64,000 nucleotides of DNA from Lachnospiraceae bacterium. Lineage in GTDB: Bacteria > Bacillota > Clostridia > Lachnospirales > Lachnospiraceae. Of this stretch, positions 27,159 to 35,372 are shown in pieces. Position 1 is the first letter of the stretch. Every line of letters begins with the position of its first letter. Under the pieces are notes generated by a model that saw only the letters and a program-made list of their open reading frames with translations, was not told the DNA's origin and made no database searches. A program made the translations under genes and the position numbers. The stretch is taken from positions 135,155-199,154 of the forward strand of contig JAAUZU010000008.1 of the NCBI GenBank assembly GCA_014804445.1, given 5' to 3'.

Positions 27159-28401
27159 ATTAAAGCGACTTACAATTTTGGCGGCTGTTTCGGTAGGGCT
27201 TTTGACTGTTTTGACGGTACTGCTTTTGAACAGTCCTTCCCCACAAGGCAATTATGAAGCGACGGAGCCGTCTGAGACGACACGGCCCGGTACGGGAGCT
27301 GTATTTGAAAACGGACAGATAGGAAATGACTTGTCGGCTTTTATGCGGGATGAGACTTTTTTTGACGAGGAAGAAAACGAATTTCTGGAAAATCTGAAAA
27401 ATGAGCAGAACCGCCTTTCCTTGATTGTTACCTCCGTGGAAAAGGATTTGCGTATTCAGATTGTGGACAGCGACAATCAGCCCGTGAGCGGCGAAAGCTT
27501 TTTTGTGACGCTTAAGGGTATGGGCGATTACAAGGATTTGGATAAAGACGGCATTATCTATATCGGAGATTTGGCGGCGGGCGATTACGAGGTGTCCTTA
27601 AAGCCCATTGAGGGCTATAAAGTGCCGTCCGGCACTACGAAAGTCAGGGTGAAGGACAAGGTAGAATATCTGGTAATCGAGGATATTTCCCTTTTGATTA
27701 AGACGGAGGAAGAAATTGATGCGGAGGCGGAGGATACCGCGCAAGTGGTGGACGACGCCGACAAAACCGAAATTAAGGGCGTACAGGCAGTTTCGGGAAC
27801 GGCTTCTCTGGGAATTGACGTATCAAAATGGCAGGGAGAAATCGATTGGGACAAGGTAAAAAATGACGGCATCGAGTTTGTGATTATCCGCTGCGGCTAT
27901 CGTGGAAGCGTGACGGGAACGCTTGTAGAGGATCCTTATTTTGAACAGAATATCAGAGGCGCGACGGCGGCGGGACTGCAGGTTGGTGTGTACTTCTTTA
28001 CACAGGCAGTAAACGAGGTGGAGGCTGTCGAGGAAGCGAGTATGGTGGTCAGCCTTATCAGGGATTATGAGCTGACGTATCCTGTCTTTATTGATACGGA
28101 GGGCGCAGGCGGCAACGGCAGGGCGGATTCCTTAAGTGTGGAACGCCGGACAGCCGTGTGCGAAGCGTTCTGTACCACAGTGGAGAACGCAGGCTTTGAG
28201 GCGGGCGTCTATGCAAGCCGCAACTGGTACAACAAAAATCTGGAAACTGCATTTTTAGATGATTTTGTCATTTGGCTTGCAGAGTACCGGAGTGTTCCCC
28301 TCTATCAGGGTTACTACCAGATGTGGCAGTATACCTCCAAGGGCAGTGTGAACGGCATCAGCGGCAACGTGGACATGAATATCAGTTATATGGGATATTA
28401 G
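27148..28401 (+). CDS. Membrane-anchored GH25 muramidase
   Basis: ATG 27148 (TAGAGG six bases upstream) overlaps the rfbA end. 417 residues: signal-anchor ([20 protein letters not shown]), a SpaA-like beta domain ([20 protein letters not shown], about residues 95-180), then GH25 from about residue 215 with [14 protein letters not shown] and the catalytic-type FIDTEGAG. Both extracytoplasmic domains are paralogous to parts of the 20852 gene, but the Big_2 domains and acidic repeats are missing. Its place between rfbA and rfbC links peptidoglycan trimming to polymer assembly, perhaps opening sites for attachment; that is inference. Confidence 0.9.
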   Translation: MDSKLKRLTILAAVSVGLLTVLTVLLLNSPSPQGNYEATEPSETTRPGTGAVFENGQIGNDLSAFMRDETFFDEEENEFLENLKNEQNRLSLIVTSVEKDLRIQIVDSDNQPVSGESFFVTLKGMGDYKDLDKDGIIYIGDLAAGDYEVSLKPIEGYKVPSGTTKVRVKDKVEYLVIEDISLLIKTEEEIDAEAEDTAQVVDDADKTEIKGVQAVSGTASLGIDVSKWQGEIDWDKVKNDGIEFVIIRCGYRGSVTGTLVEDPYFEQNIRGATAAGLQVGVYFFTQAVNEVEAVEEASMVVSLIRDYELTYPVFIDTEGAGGNGRADSLSVERRTAVCEAFCTTVENAGFEAGVYASRNWYNKNLETAFLDDFVIWLAEYRSVPLYQGYYQMWQYTSKGSVNGISGNVDMNISYMGY

Positions 28402-28427
28402 AAACAAAGGCGGAAAGGAAAAGGAAG

Positions 28428-28991
28428 ATGGGAAAGATTACGGTTGAAACATGTGAGATAGAAGGGCTTAAGATAATTACACCGCAGGTTCACGGGGATG
28501 CAAGAGGATATTTCATGGAGACCTATCAGTACAATGACTACAAGGAAGCCGGCATCGATGAAATCTTTGTGCAGGACAACCAGTCCGCTTCCAAGCGTGG
28601 CGTGCTGAGAGGGCTTCATTTCCAGAAAGAGTTTCCGCAGGGAAAGCTGGTCAGGGTAATAAAGGGAGAGGTTTTTGATGTGGCGGTGGACCTGCGTGCC
28701 GGTTCTCCTACCTTTGGCAAGTGGCATGGGGTGATTTTGTCTGAGGAAAATAAAAAGCAGTTCTTCGTGCCGAAGCACTTTGCGCATGGTTTTCTGGTGC
28801 TTTCGGAATATGCGGAATTCTGCTATAAATGCACGGATTTCTATCATCCCGGCGACGAGGGCGGACTGATGTGGAACGACGCGGATATCAAGGTTGACTG
28901 GCCTCTGCAGGAAGGCGCCCCGCTGATTTTATCGGAGCGTGACACAAAATGGGGCAGTTTTAGCGAGTATGTAAAAAATATGGCGGATTAA
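28428..28991 (+). CDS. rfbC: dTDP-4-dehydrorhamnose 3,5-epimerase
   Basis: A 187-residue RmlC cupin. QDNQSASKRGVLRGLHFQ holds the conserved Arg-Gly-Leu-His core, GEVFDVAVDLRAGSPTFGKW follows, and FVPKHFAHGFLVLSE carries the second His region. It converts dTDP-4-keto-6-deoxyglucose to dTDP-4-keto-L-rhamnose. The reductase RmlD, needed for the last step, is not in this window. Start at ATG 28428 after AAAGGAAAAGGAAG; the track start at 28272 runs back into the muramidase gene. Confidence 0.95.
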   Translation: MGKITVETCEIEGLKIITPQVHGDARGYFMETYQYNDYKEAGIDEIFVQDNQSASKRGVLRGLHFQKEFPQGKLVRVIKGEVFDVAVDLRAGSPTFGKWHGVILSEENKKQFFVPKHFAHGFLVLSEYAEFCYKCTDFYHPGDEGGLMWNDADIKVDWPLQEGAPLILSERDTKWGSFSEYVKNMAD

Positions 28992-29023
28992 ATTGCCGTT
29001 TGCACGGCGGAATACGAGGAAGC

Positions 29024-30016
29024 ATGAAGAGTAAAATTTCCAAAAAAACCGGAATTATGATATTCTGCGGGCTGGCAGCGATTATGGCGGCCATTATTGT
29101 CGTGCACCGCAATCCGCTGGCGGACGGGCAGGAAGAACTCTTAAAAAAGGTGGTTTCCTGTGTGGTGATTTTGGCGTCCTGCGTGTTGTTTGGACTGCTG
29201 TATGACAAAATAACCAGCCTGCCTGTCGAGCTGTATCACAGCAGGCGGCTTATCTGGAAACTGGCAAAAAATGATTTTAAGAAGCGGTACGCGGGCTCCT
29301 TTTTGGGTGTGATATGGGCGATGGTGCAGCCGGTAGTCACGGTAGTGATGTACTGGCTGGTGTTTGACGTCATTATGCACGGCGCGGGCAGGGCGATGCG
29401 CGGCGGAGAGGAAATTCCTTTTGTACTCTTTTTGACCGCGGGTCTGGTTCCCTGGTTTTATTTTAATGAGGCATGGACAAACGGCACAATGGCGCTGTTA
29501 GAGTATAACTATCTGGTGAAAAAGGTGGTATTTAAAATCAGTGTACTGCCCATTATAAAGATAATCGGCGCTACTTTTGTCCACGTTTTCTTTGTGGGAA
29601 TCCTGTTAATTATCGCCTGTTTTTATGGGTATTTTCCGACGATTTATACGATTCAGGTGGTTTACTACAGCATCTGTACTTTTGTGCTGGTGCTGGCGCT
29701 GAGCTATTCCACCTGTGCGCTGGTGGTGTTTATGCGGGATGTTTCGCAGATTATCAACATTATTTTGCAGGTAGGCATGTGGGCGACGCCGATTATGTGG
29801 GACTTTGGCGCTATCAGCTCCGGCTGGGCAGTCTTTTTAAAGCTGAATCCCATGGTATATATCGTCAACGGCTATCGCAGCGCCATCTATGAACATTCAT
29901 GGTTTTGGGAGGATTTCTTTTCTACCATGTATTTCTGGATTATCACAGTGGTGTTGTTTGGCGTGGGTGCGCTGATATTTAAAAAACTTAAGGTGCATTT
30001 TGCGGATGTACTGTAA
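29024..30016 (+). CDS. ABC-2 type polysaccharide exporter permease (Wzm/TagG-like)
   Basis: ATG 29024 with CGAGGAAGC upstream gives 330 residues. The ABC-2 permease domain starts near residue 80 (RRLIWKLAKNDFKKRYAGSF, LGVIWAMVQPVVTVVMYWLV) and ends with NPMVYIVNGYRSAIYE and IFKKLKVHFADVL, as in TagG/RfbA exporters. Ahead of it lie two extra membrane segments (residues about 8-27 and 45-62) that ordinary family members lack. With the ATPase just downstream it forms the flippase for the finished or growing lipid-linked chain. Confidence 0.9.
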   Translation: MKSKISKKTGIMIFCGLAAIMAAIIVVHRNPLADGQEELLKKVVSCVVILASCVLFGLLYDKITSLPVELYHSRRLIWKLAKNDFKKRYAGSFLGVIWAMVQPVVTVVMYWLVFDVIMHGAGRAMRGGEEIPFVLFLTAGLVPWFYFNEAWTNGTMALLEYNYLVKKVVFKISVLPIIKIIGATFVHVFFVGILLIIACFYGYFPTIYTIQVVYYSICTFVLVLALSYSTCALVVFMRDVSQIINIILQVGMWATPIMWDFGAISSGWAVFLKLNPMVYIVNGYRSAIYEHSWFWEDFFSTMYFWIITVVLFGVGALIFKKLKVHFADVL

Positions 30017-30033
30017 AGTGCAGGGGTATCAAG

Positions 30034-31323
30034 ATGGAAGAAAAACAACCGGCAATCAAGGTCGAGAACGTCAAAAAAATATATAAACTGTATGACAAGC
30101 CTTCGGACAGGTTTAAAGAGGCGTTTGGTCTGGCAAAAAACAGGCATAAGGAGCATTATGCCTTAAACGGCGTCAGCATGGAAATCATGCAGGGAGAGAC
30201 TGTGGGTATTATCGGGACGAATGGCTCCGGCAAGTCCACTATTTTAAAGATTATTACGGGAGTCCTCAACCAGACGGAAGGGGAAGTGACGGTAAATGGG
30301 CGCATTTCCGCCCTGCTTGAGCTGGGCGCCGGCTTTAATATGGAATATAACGGGATTGAAAATGTATACTTAAACGGCACCATGATGGGCTTTTCGGAGA
30401 AGGAAATCGATGAGAAGCTGCCGGAGATACTAAAGTTTGCGGATATCGGTGACTATGTATATCAGCCGGTCAAGACCTATTCCAGCGGTATGTTTGTCCG
30501 GCTTGCCTTTGCCGTGGCGATTAATATTGAGCCGGAGATTCTGATTGTGGACGAGGCACTGTCGGTGGGCGACGTATTTTTTCAGGCAAAATGTTATCAG
30601 AAGTTTGAAGAATTTAAAAAACTGGGCAAGACCATTGTGTTTGTCAGCCACGATTTGAGTAGCATCAGCAAGTACTGTGACAGGGTGTATCTGCTCAATC
30701 GGGGACAGCTTTTGGGGGACGGCAGCCCCAAGGAGATGATAGACGCGTTCAAACGCGTATTGGTGGGACAGTACGAGATTCCCGACGAGACGGAGGAACA
30801 CGATATTACCCTGCCTGAGGATGGTGTCAATCCTGAGGTTTTGGAGTATGGCACAAAGCAGGCTGAAATGACGGAATTTTATATTACGGACGAGAAGAAT
30901 GTCAGGACAACCGCCTTGATAAAGGGTTCTGAGTTTACCATTCATGTAAAGGTGAAGTTCCACGAGAGAATCGTTGCGCCCATCTTTGCTTTTTCCTTGA
31001 AAAATGTTAAAGGAACCGAAATCACGGGAACCAACAGCATGATAGAGAAGGCGTTTTTGGAGCCCGTGCGCGAGGGAAGTGTAAAGGAAGTAACCTTTAC
31101 GCAGAAAATGAGTCTGCAGGGAGGAGAATATCTTTTGTCCCTCGGCGTGACCGGCTATGCCGGCAGTGATTTTCAGGTGTACCACCGCCTTTATGACGTG
31201 CTGAATATCACCGTAGTATCGGATAAGGATACCGTGGGCTTCTACGATATGAATTCAAAGGTTACGGTCCGCGAAGCTGTTGACGGCGAGGCGCGTATTA
31301 TCCCATACCGGCAGGAGGCGTAG
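30034..31323 (+). CDS. ABC exporter ATPase with C-terminal substrate-recognition domain (Wzt-like)
   Basis: A 429-residue protein. ATPase domain: Walker A GTNGSGKST near residue 66, signature YSSGMFVRLAFA near 150, Walker B ILIVDEALS near 170, and the switch His in VFVSHD. Beyond residue 270 a beta-rich domain (FTIHVKVKFHERIVAPIFAF, EYLLSLGVTGYAGSDFQVYH) matches the Wzt C-terminal type. In O-antigen systems that domain reads a modified non-reducing chain end before export. The methyltransferase-containing gene next door could provide such an end mark. Confidence 0.93.
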   Translation: MEEKQPAIKVENVKKIYKLYDKPSDRFKEAFGLAKNRHKEHYALNGVSMEIMQGETVGIIGTNGSGKSTILKIITGVLNQTEGEVTVNGRISALLELGAGFNMEYNGIENVYLNGTMMGFSEKEIDEKLPEILKFADIGDYVYQPVKTYSSGMFVRLAFAVAINIEPEILIVDEALSVGDVFFQAKCYQKFEEFKKLGKTIVFVSHDLSSISKYCDRVYLLNRGQLLGDGSPKEMIDAFKRVLVGQYEIPDETEEHDITLPEDGVNPEVLEYGTKQAEMTEFYITDEKNVRTTALIKGSEFTIHVKVKFHERIVAPIFAFSLKNVKGTEITGTNSMIEKAFLEPVREGSVKEVTFTQKMSLQGGEYLLSLGVTGYAGSDFQVYHRLYDVLNITVVSDKDTVGFYDMNSKVTVREAVDGEARIIPYRQEA

Positions 31324-31353
31324 GAAGGAACAAAATGGGGAAAGGAGACTGAC

Positions 31354-33384
31354 ATGACAGAGCAAATTGGAAAAGTAATCTTAAATCTGAGTCATTATAC
31401 AGGCATGGACTTATATTCCGACGGCAAGGTGGAGGATGAACTGTTAGAGATTGTAAAGAATCATCCGCAGGCAGACTATCAGCAGCTTATCGAAGAGCGG
31501 GCAAGCTGGCCGGTGCTCTATCATCTTTCCTCACTCCGTGAAAATATTGTGGATTGGATTCCTATGGACGCAGACGCCAAAGTGCTGGAGATAGGAAGCG
31601 GCTGCGGTGCGATTACGGGCGCTTTGTCCCGAAAGGCAGGAGAAGTGGTCTGCGTGGATTTGTCGAAAAAGCGCAGCATGATAAATGCACACAGACACAG
31701 TGAATGTGAAAATGTGACAATCCATGTAGGCAATTTCAGGGATATCGAGCCGGATTTGCCGGCGGATTTTGATTATATTTTTCTGATTGGGGTTTTTGAG
31801 TATGGCCAGAGCTACATGGGTAAGGACAAACCTTTTGAAGAGTTTCTTTCCATCGTGTTAAAGCACCTGAAAAAGGGCGGCAGAGTGGTGATTGCCATAG
31901 AAAATAAATATGGGCTGAAATATTTTGCGGGCTGCAAGGAGGACCATCTGGGAACGTGGTTTTCGGGCATAGAGAACTATGCGGACGGCGGCGGAGTCAG
32001 AACCTTTTCACGGAAAGGACTGGAAAAGATTTTTGCTGCCTGTGGCGTAAAAAAGTACCATTTTTATTACCCGTACCCTGACTATAAGTTTATGACGACG
32101 CTGTACTCGGATGCGTATCTGCCGGGAAAGGGAGAACTCTTCAATAACATGCGCTATTTTGACAGGGACAGGCTGGTTTTGTTTGATGAGAGCTATGCTT
32201 TTGACGGCATTGTGGAGGACGGGCTTTTTTCTGTATTTTCCAATTCTTATGAAGTGATTATCGGGGATGATTTTGATGTAAAATACAGCAAATATTCCAA
32301 TGACAGGGCACCTGAATACCGGATACGGACGGAAATCAGCAGGGATAAAAAAGGTGCGGCGACTGTCAGGAAATATCCGCTGTGTGAGGAGGCGGAGGAG
32401 CACATCCGTGAGATGCCCGTCGCGTACAAGAACCTTTTAGAGCGCTATGCGGGCGGCAATCTGGCAATCAATCGGTGCGAACTGTGCGAAGAGGAGAAGA
32501 AGCTATGGGTTTCCTTTGAATTTCTGGAGGGCAGGCTCTTGTCGGAGCTTATGGATGCGTGTCTGGAGAAGGAAGATTTCGAGGGATTCAAGACTTTGTT
32601 TAAGCAGTATGTGGAGCGGACGGGATACAATCAGGAATTTCCGGTTGCGGACTTTGATTTGACCTTTGACAATATTGTGGTGCAGGGGAATGAGTGGAGC
32701 GTTATCGACTATGAGTGGACCTTCGGAAAGGCTGTGGATGTGAAGGAACTGGCTTTTCGTGCCGTCTACTGCTATCTGCTCGGAGACAAAAAGCGAGAGA
32801 AGCTGAAACTGGACATGATATTGGCGGAACTGGGAATTACGGACGCTGAGGCGGAGTATTACAAGGAGCAGGAAAAGGATTTTCAGGGCTTTGTGACAGG
32901 GAAAAATAAGGCGATGGCGGAAATCCTCGGCCTTTTGGGGAAGAGGGCAATCAGGCCGGTAGGCGCTCCGGACAGTGTGCAGGTGTATGAGGATAAGGGC
33001 AGCGGATTTTCAGAGAGGGAGTCCCGTTTTGTGCAGGAACTGTATCCGGACGACAGAGAGGTAGATTTGGAATTAAAAGTGGAGGGAAGCGTGGAGACTT
33101 TCAGAATCGACCCTTCCATGGAGCCGTGCGTGGTAAGAATTGAGGAGCTGACCTTTAATGGGAAAGAGGTGCCTGTCAGGAATAAAAAGATATTCTATAC
33201 AAATGGCAAGCCGCTGAAACAGACGCAGGGCTTTGTCTTTTCGGTTGCAGACCCGAATCTCTACATAAGGGTTTCAGCACTTGACAGGCAGCCGGAAAAT
33301 ACGCTTCATATCAAAATGCAGGTGGTGAAACTGCCGACAGAAGTTGCGAAAGATATTGCGGGAGCAGTTAAAAAACTGATTTAA
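31354..33384 (+). CDS. SAM-dependent methyltransferase fused to a kinase-like domain
   Basis: 676 residues. Residues about 60-230 are a class I methyltransferase: VLEIGSGCGAITGALSRKAG, VVCVDLSKKR, FDYIFLIGVFEYGQ. Residues about 340-500 resemble an aminoglycoside-phosphotransferase/protein-kinase-like fold: FDLTFDNIVVQGNEWSVIDY has the look of HxDxxxxN...D, but the catalytic Asp position is not clearly kept. A short beta domain ends the protein. Placed right after Wzt, it may cap the glycan chain by methylation or phosphorylation, as WbdD does in E. coli O9a. Chain-length control is inference. Confidence 0.78.
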   Translation: MTEQIGKVILNLSHYTGMDLYSDGKVEDELLEIVKNHPQADYQQLIEERASWPVLYHLSSLRENIVDWIPMDADAKVLEIGSGCGAITGALSRKAGEVVCVDLSKKRSMINAHRHSECENVTIHVGNFRDIEPDLPADFDYIFLIGVFEYGQSYMGKDKPFEEFLSIVLKHLKKGGRVVIAIENKYGLKYFAGCKEDHLGTWFSGIENYADGGGVRTFSRKGLEKIFAACGVKKYHFYYPYPDYKFMTTLYSDAYLPGKGELFNNMRYFDRDRLVLFDESYAFDGIVEDGLFSVFSNSYEVIIGDDFDVKYSKYSNDRAPEYRIRTEISRDKKGAATVRKYPLCEEAEEHIREMPVAYKNLLERYAGGNLAINRCELCEEEKKLWVSFEFLEGRLLSELMDACLEKEDFEGFKTLFKQYVERTGYNQEFPVADFDLTFDNIVVQGNEWSVIDYEWTFGKAVDVKELAFRAVYCYLLGDKKREKLKLDMILAELGITDAEAEYYKEQEKDFQGFVTGKNKAMAEILGLLGKRAIRPVGAPDSVQVYEDKGSGFSERESRFVQELYPDDREVDLELKVEGSVETFRIDPSMEPCVVRIEELTFNGKEVPVRNKKIFYTNGKPLKQTQGFVFSVADPNLYIRVSALDRQPENTLHIKMQVVKLPTEVAKDIAGAVKKLI

Positions 33385-33399
33385 CAGGAGGTGTTCCTT

Positions 33400-35313
33400 T
33401 TGAAACTAAAAAAAGTGGTCAGACAGCAGTTAGAAAAACTGTTTGATATAAAATACAGAGTAAAGCGGAAGCATTATGTATGGGACTATAACAGTTGGGT
33501 GAAGGAGTTAGAGCAGACTGGGGCGAAGGAGAATCAGAGTGCTGCGACAACACAGCAGGAGCCGCCGGAAGCTGTGCTTCTTTCTTTCTCGGGAGGTTGT
33601 TGGAGAAAGGACGCGCAGGCGTACATGAACCGCTTTTTTGCTGAAAATCCTGAGGTTTTGCTTGCTTACGGGGATGAGGACATGATAGTAAAAAAGAATG
33701 TTTTTTCGAATCCCTGGCTCAAACCCTGCTGGTCGCCGGACGCCTATCTGTGCAGAGACTATCTGGGGAACGCAGTGGCAGTGCGCAGAAGTCTTTTTGA
33801 GCAGCTTACAGAGGAGGAATGTCAGGACGAGGGCTTGTGTCATGACAAGCTGGTGGCGCTTGCAGGCGGTTTCACAAAAGGCTGCAGGGCGATAGCCCAT
33901 GTAAATGGCATTTTCTTTCACCGGCAGGAGCAATGGGCGCTGCCGGGAGAGGGCAGAAGCGGCAGCCGGATAAAACTGCAGGAGACGAAAAAGGACGTGC
34001 CGGAAAAAAAGGCGGCAGATACGCTGGTTTCCGTTATTATTCCCTCCAAAGATAACGTGTCTGTATTAAAACAGTGTCTGGAAGCTCTTTGCCGGACTGT
34101 AAAGGAAACGGCCTATGAAATCATCGTGGTGGACAACGGGAGCAGCGCGCAGAACAAAGGAGCCGTTTCGGAAGAAATCGACAGGTTAAACCGCGATGCG
34201 GCATGTAAAGCGCACTTGCGGAGGGCTGTCTACCTGTACAAGTCCATGGAATTTAATTTTTCCCGCATGTGCAATCTGGGGGCAAAAGAGGCGAAGGGGA
34301 ATCTGCTTTTGTTTTTGAACGACGACGTCACGGCGGTGGAGGAAGGCTGGCTGGATGCAATGGCGCAAAAGGCGCTGCAGCCCTGGGCCGGTGCGGTGGG
34401 CTATAAACTGCTTTATCCGGATGCAGAGCGGATTCAGCACGCCGGCGTTACCAATCTCAGTATGGGTCCTGCGCACAGATTACAGCGTTTAAAGGACAGC
34501 GAATGTCATTATGACGGCAGAAACAGGGGCGTCTGGAATATGCTTGCGGTGACAGGTGCATGCCTGATGCTGCGAAGAAAAGTCTTTGAGGATGCGGGCG
34601 GCTTCTGTGAAAAACTGAAAGTGGCTTTTAATGATGTGGATTTGTGCTTTACTTTGTATGAGCAGGGATATCAAAACCTTGTGATTAACAGCGGCTTTTT
34701 GCTGCACCATGAATCTTTAAGCCGTGGTTTGGATAATGAGGACGAGGAAAAAGCAAAGCGTCTGCTGGGCGAGCGTGATATGTTGTATGAGCGCCATCCG
34801 AATTTGGAGGGCTGGGATCCGTATTATCATATCTGGCTGAATGGAAGTGTGCTGGATCCGGAAATTAAGCTGGTAGAAGTGATTCCGATTGATGATATAA
34901 GAGCATTTGAGGATGCGCGGGAGTACGATTTGACGGTGAATCTGGCGAAGGCGCGCGAGGACAAATGCCTGTTTATAGGGATAGAGATTGCCAATAAGAA
35001 ACAGGTGACAGGTTATGCAATGGTGCTCGGGAGCGATAACGCCTTCTTTAAAAAGCAGCTTCTGCTGCAAAAGGAGGGCGAGCCTAAAATTGTCTATGGT
35101 ATGGACTTTACGGAACAGTACCGCGCTGACTTGGAAAAGAACACGGACCAGGTTAATGTGGGACTTTGCGGTTTTTATCTTTTGTTTAAAGAACCGCTTC
35201 CGGCAGGAGAGTACCGCCTCGGTATGTTGGCGAGAGACCAGATATCGGGCAAAGAACTGATAAACTGGAGCAACCGTACCATCGTATCGGGCAGGAGGAG
35301 AAAAAAGCACTAA
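33400..35313 (+). CDS. Glycosyltransferase family 2, with degenerate N-terminal GT half
   Basis: I choose the TTG at 33400 because AGGAGG ends eight bases before it; the track's GTG at 33391 overlaps that site. 637 residues. The first 200 keep only the back half of a GT-A domain (VLLAYGDEDMIVKKN, WSPDAYLCRDYLGNAV). A complete GT2 domain follows from about 205 (VSVIIPSKDNVSVLKQCLEA, LLFLNDDVTAVEEGW, GACLMLRRKVFEDAGGF). The last 150 residues are a beta-rich module. It probably adds rhamnose or a related sugar to the chain. Confidence 0.83.
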   Translation: MKLKKVVRQQLEKLFDIKYRVKRKHYVWDYNSWVKELEQTGAKENQSAATTQQEPPEAVLLSFSGGCWRKDAQAYMNRFFAENPEVLLAYGDEDMIVKKNVFSNPWLKPCWSPDAYLCRDYLGNAVAVRRSLFEQLTEEECQDEGLCHDKLVALAGGFTKGCRAIAHVNGIFFHRQEQWALPGEGRSGSRIKLQETKKDVPEKKAADTLVSVIIPSKDNVSVLKQCLEALCRTVKETAYEIIVVDNGSSAQNKGAVSEEIDRLNRDAACKAHLRRAVYLYKSMEFNFSRMCNLGAKEAKGNLLLFLNDDVTAVEEGWLDAMAQKALQPWAGAVGYKLLYPDAERIQHAGVTNLSMGPAHRLQRLKDSECHYDGRNRGVWNMLAVTGACLMLRRKVFEDAGGFCEKLKVAFNDVDLCFTLYEQGYQNLVINSGFLLHHESLSRGLDNEDEEKAKRLLGERDMLYERHPNLEGWDPYYHIWLNGSVLDPEIKLVEVIPIDDIRAFEDAREYDLTVNLAKAREDKCLFIGIEIANKKQVTGYAMVLGSDNAFFKKQLLLQKEGEPKIVYGMDFTEQYRADLEKNTDQVNVGLCGFYLLFKEPLPAGEYRLGMLARDQISGKELINWSNRTIVSGRRRKKH

Positions 35314-35372
35314 TCAGCAGAATAGACTGCTTGAAAAATAGTCTGTGACAGGAAGCATTGTGGAGAGGCGAC

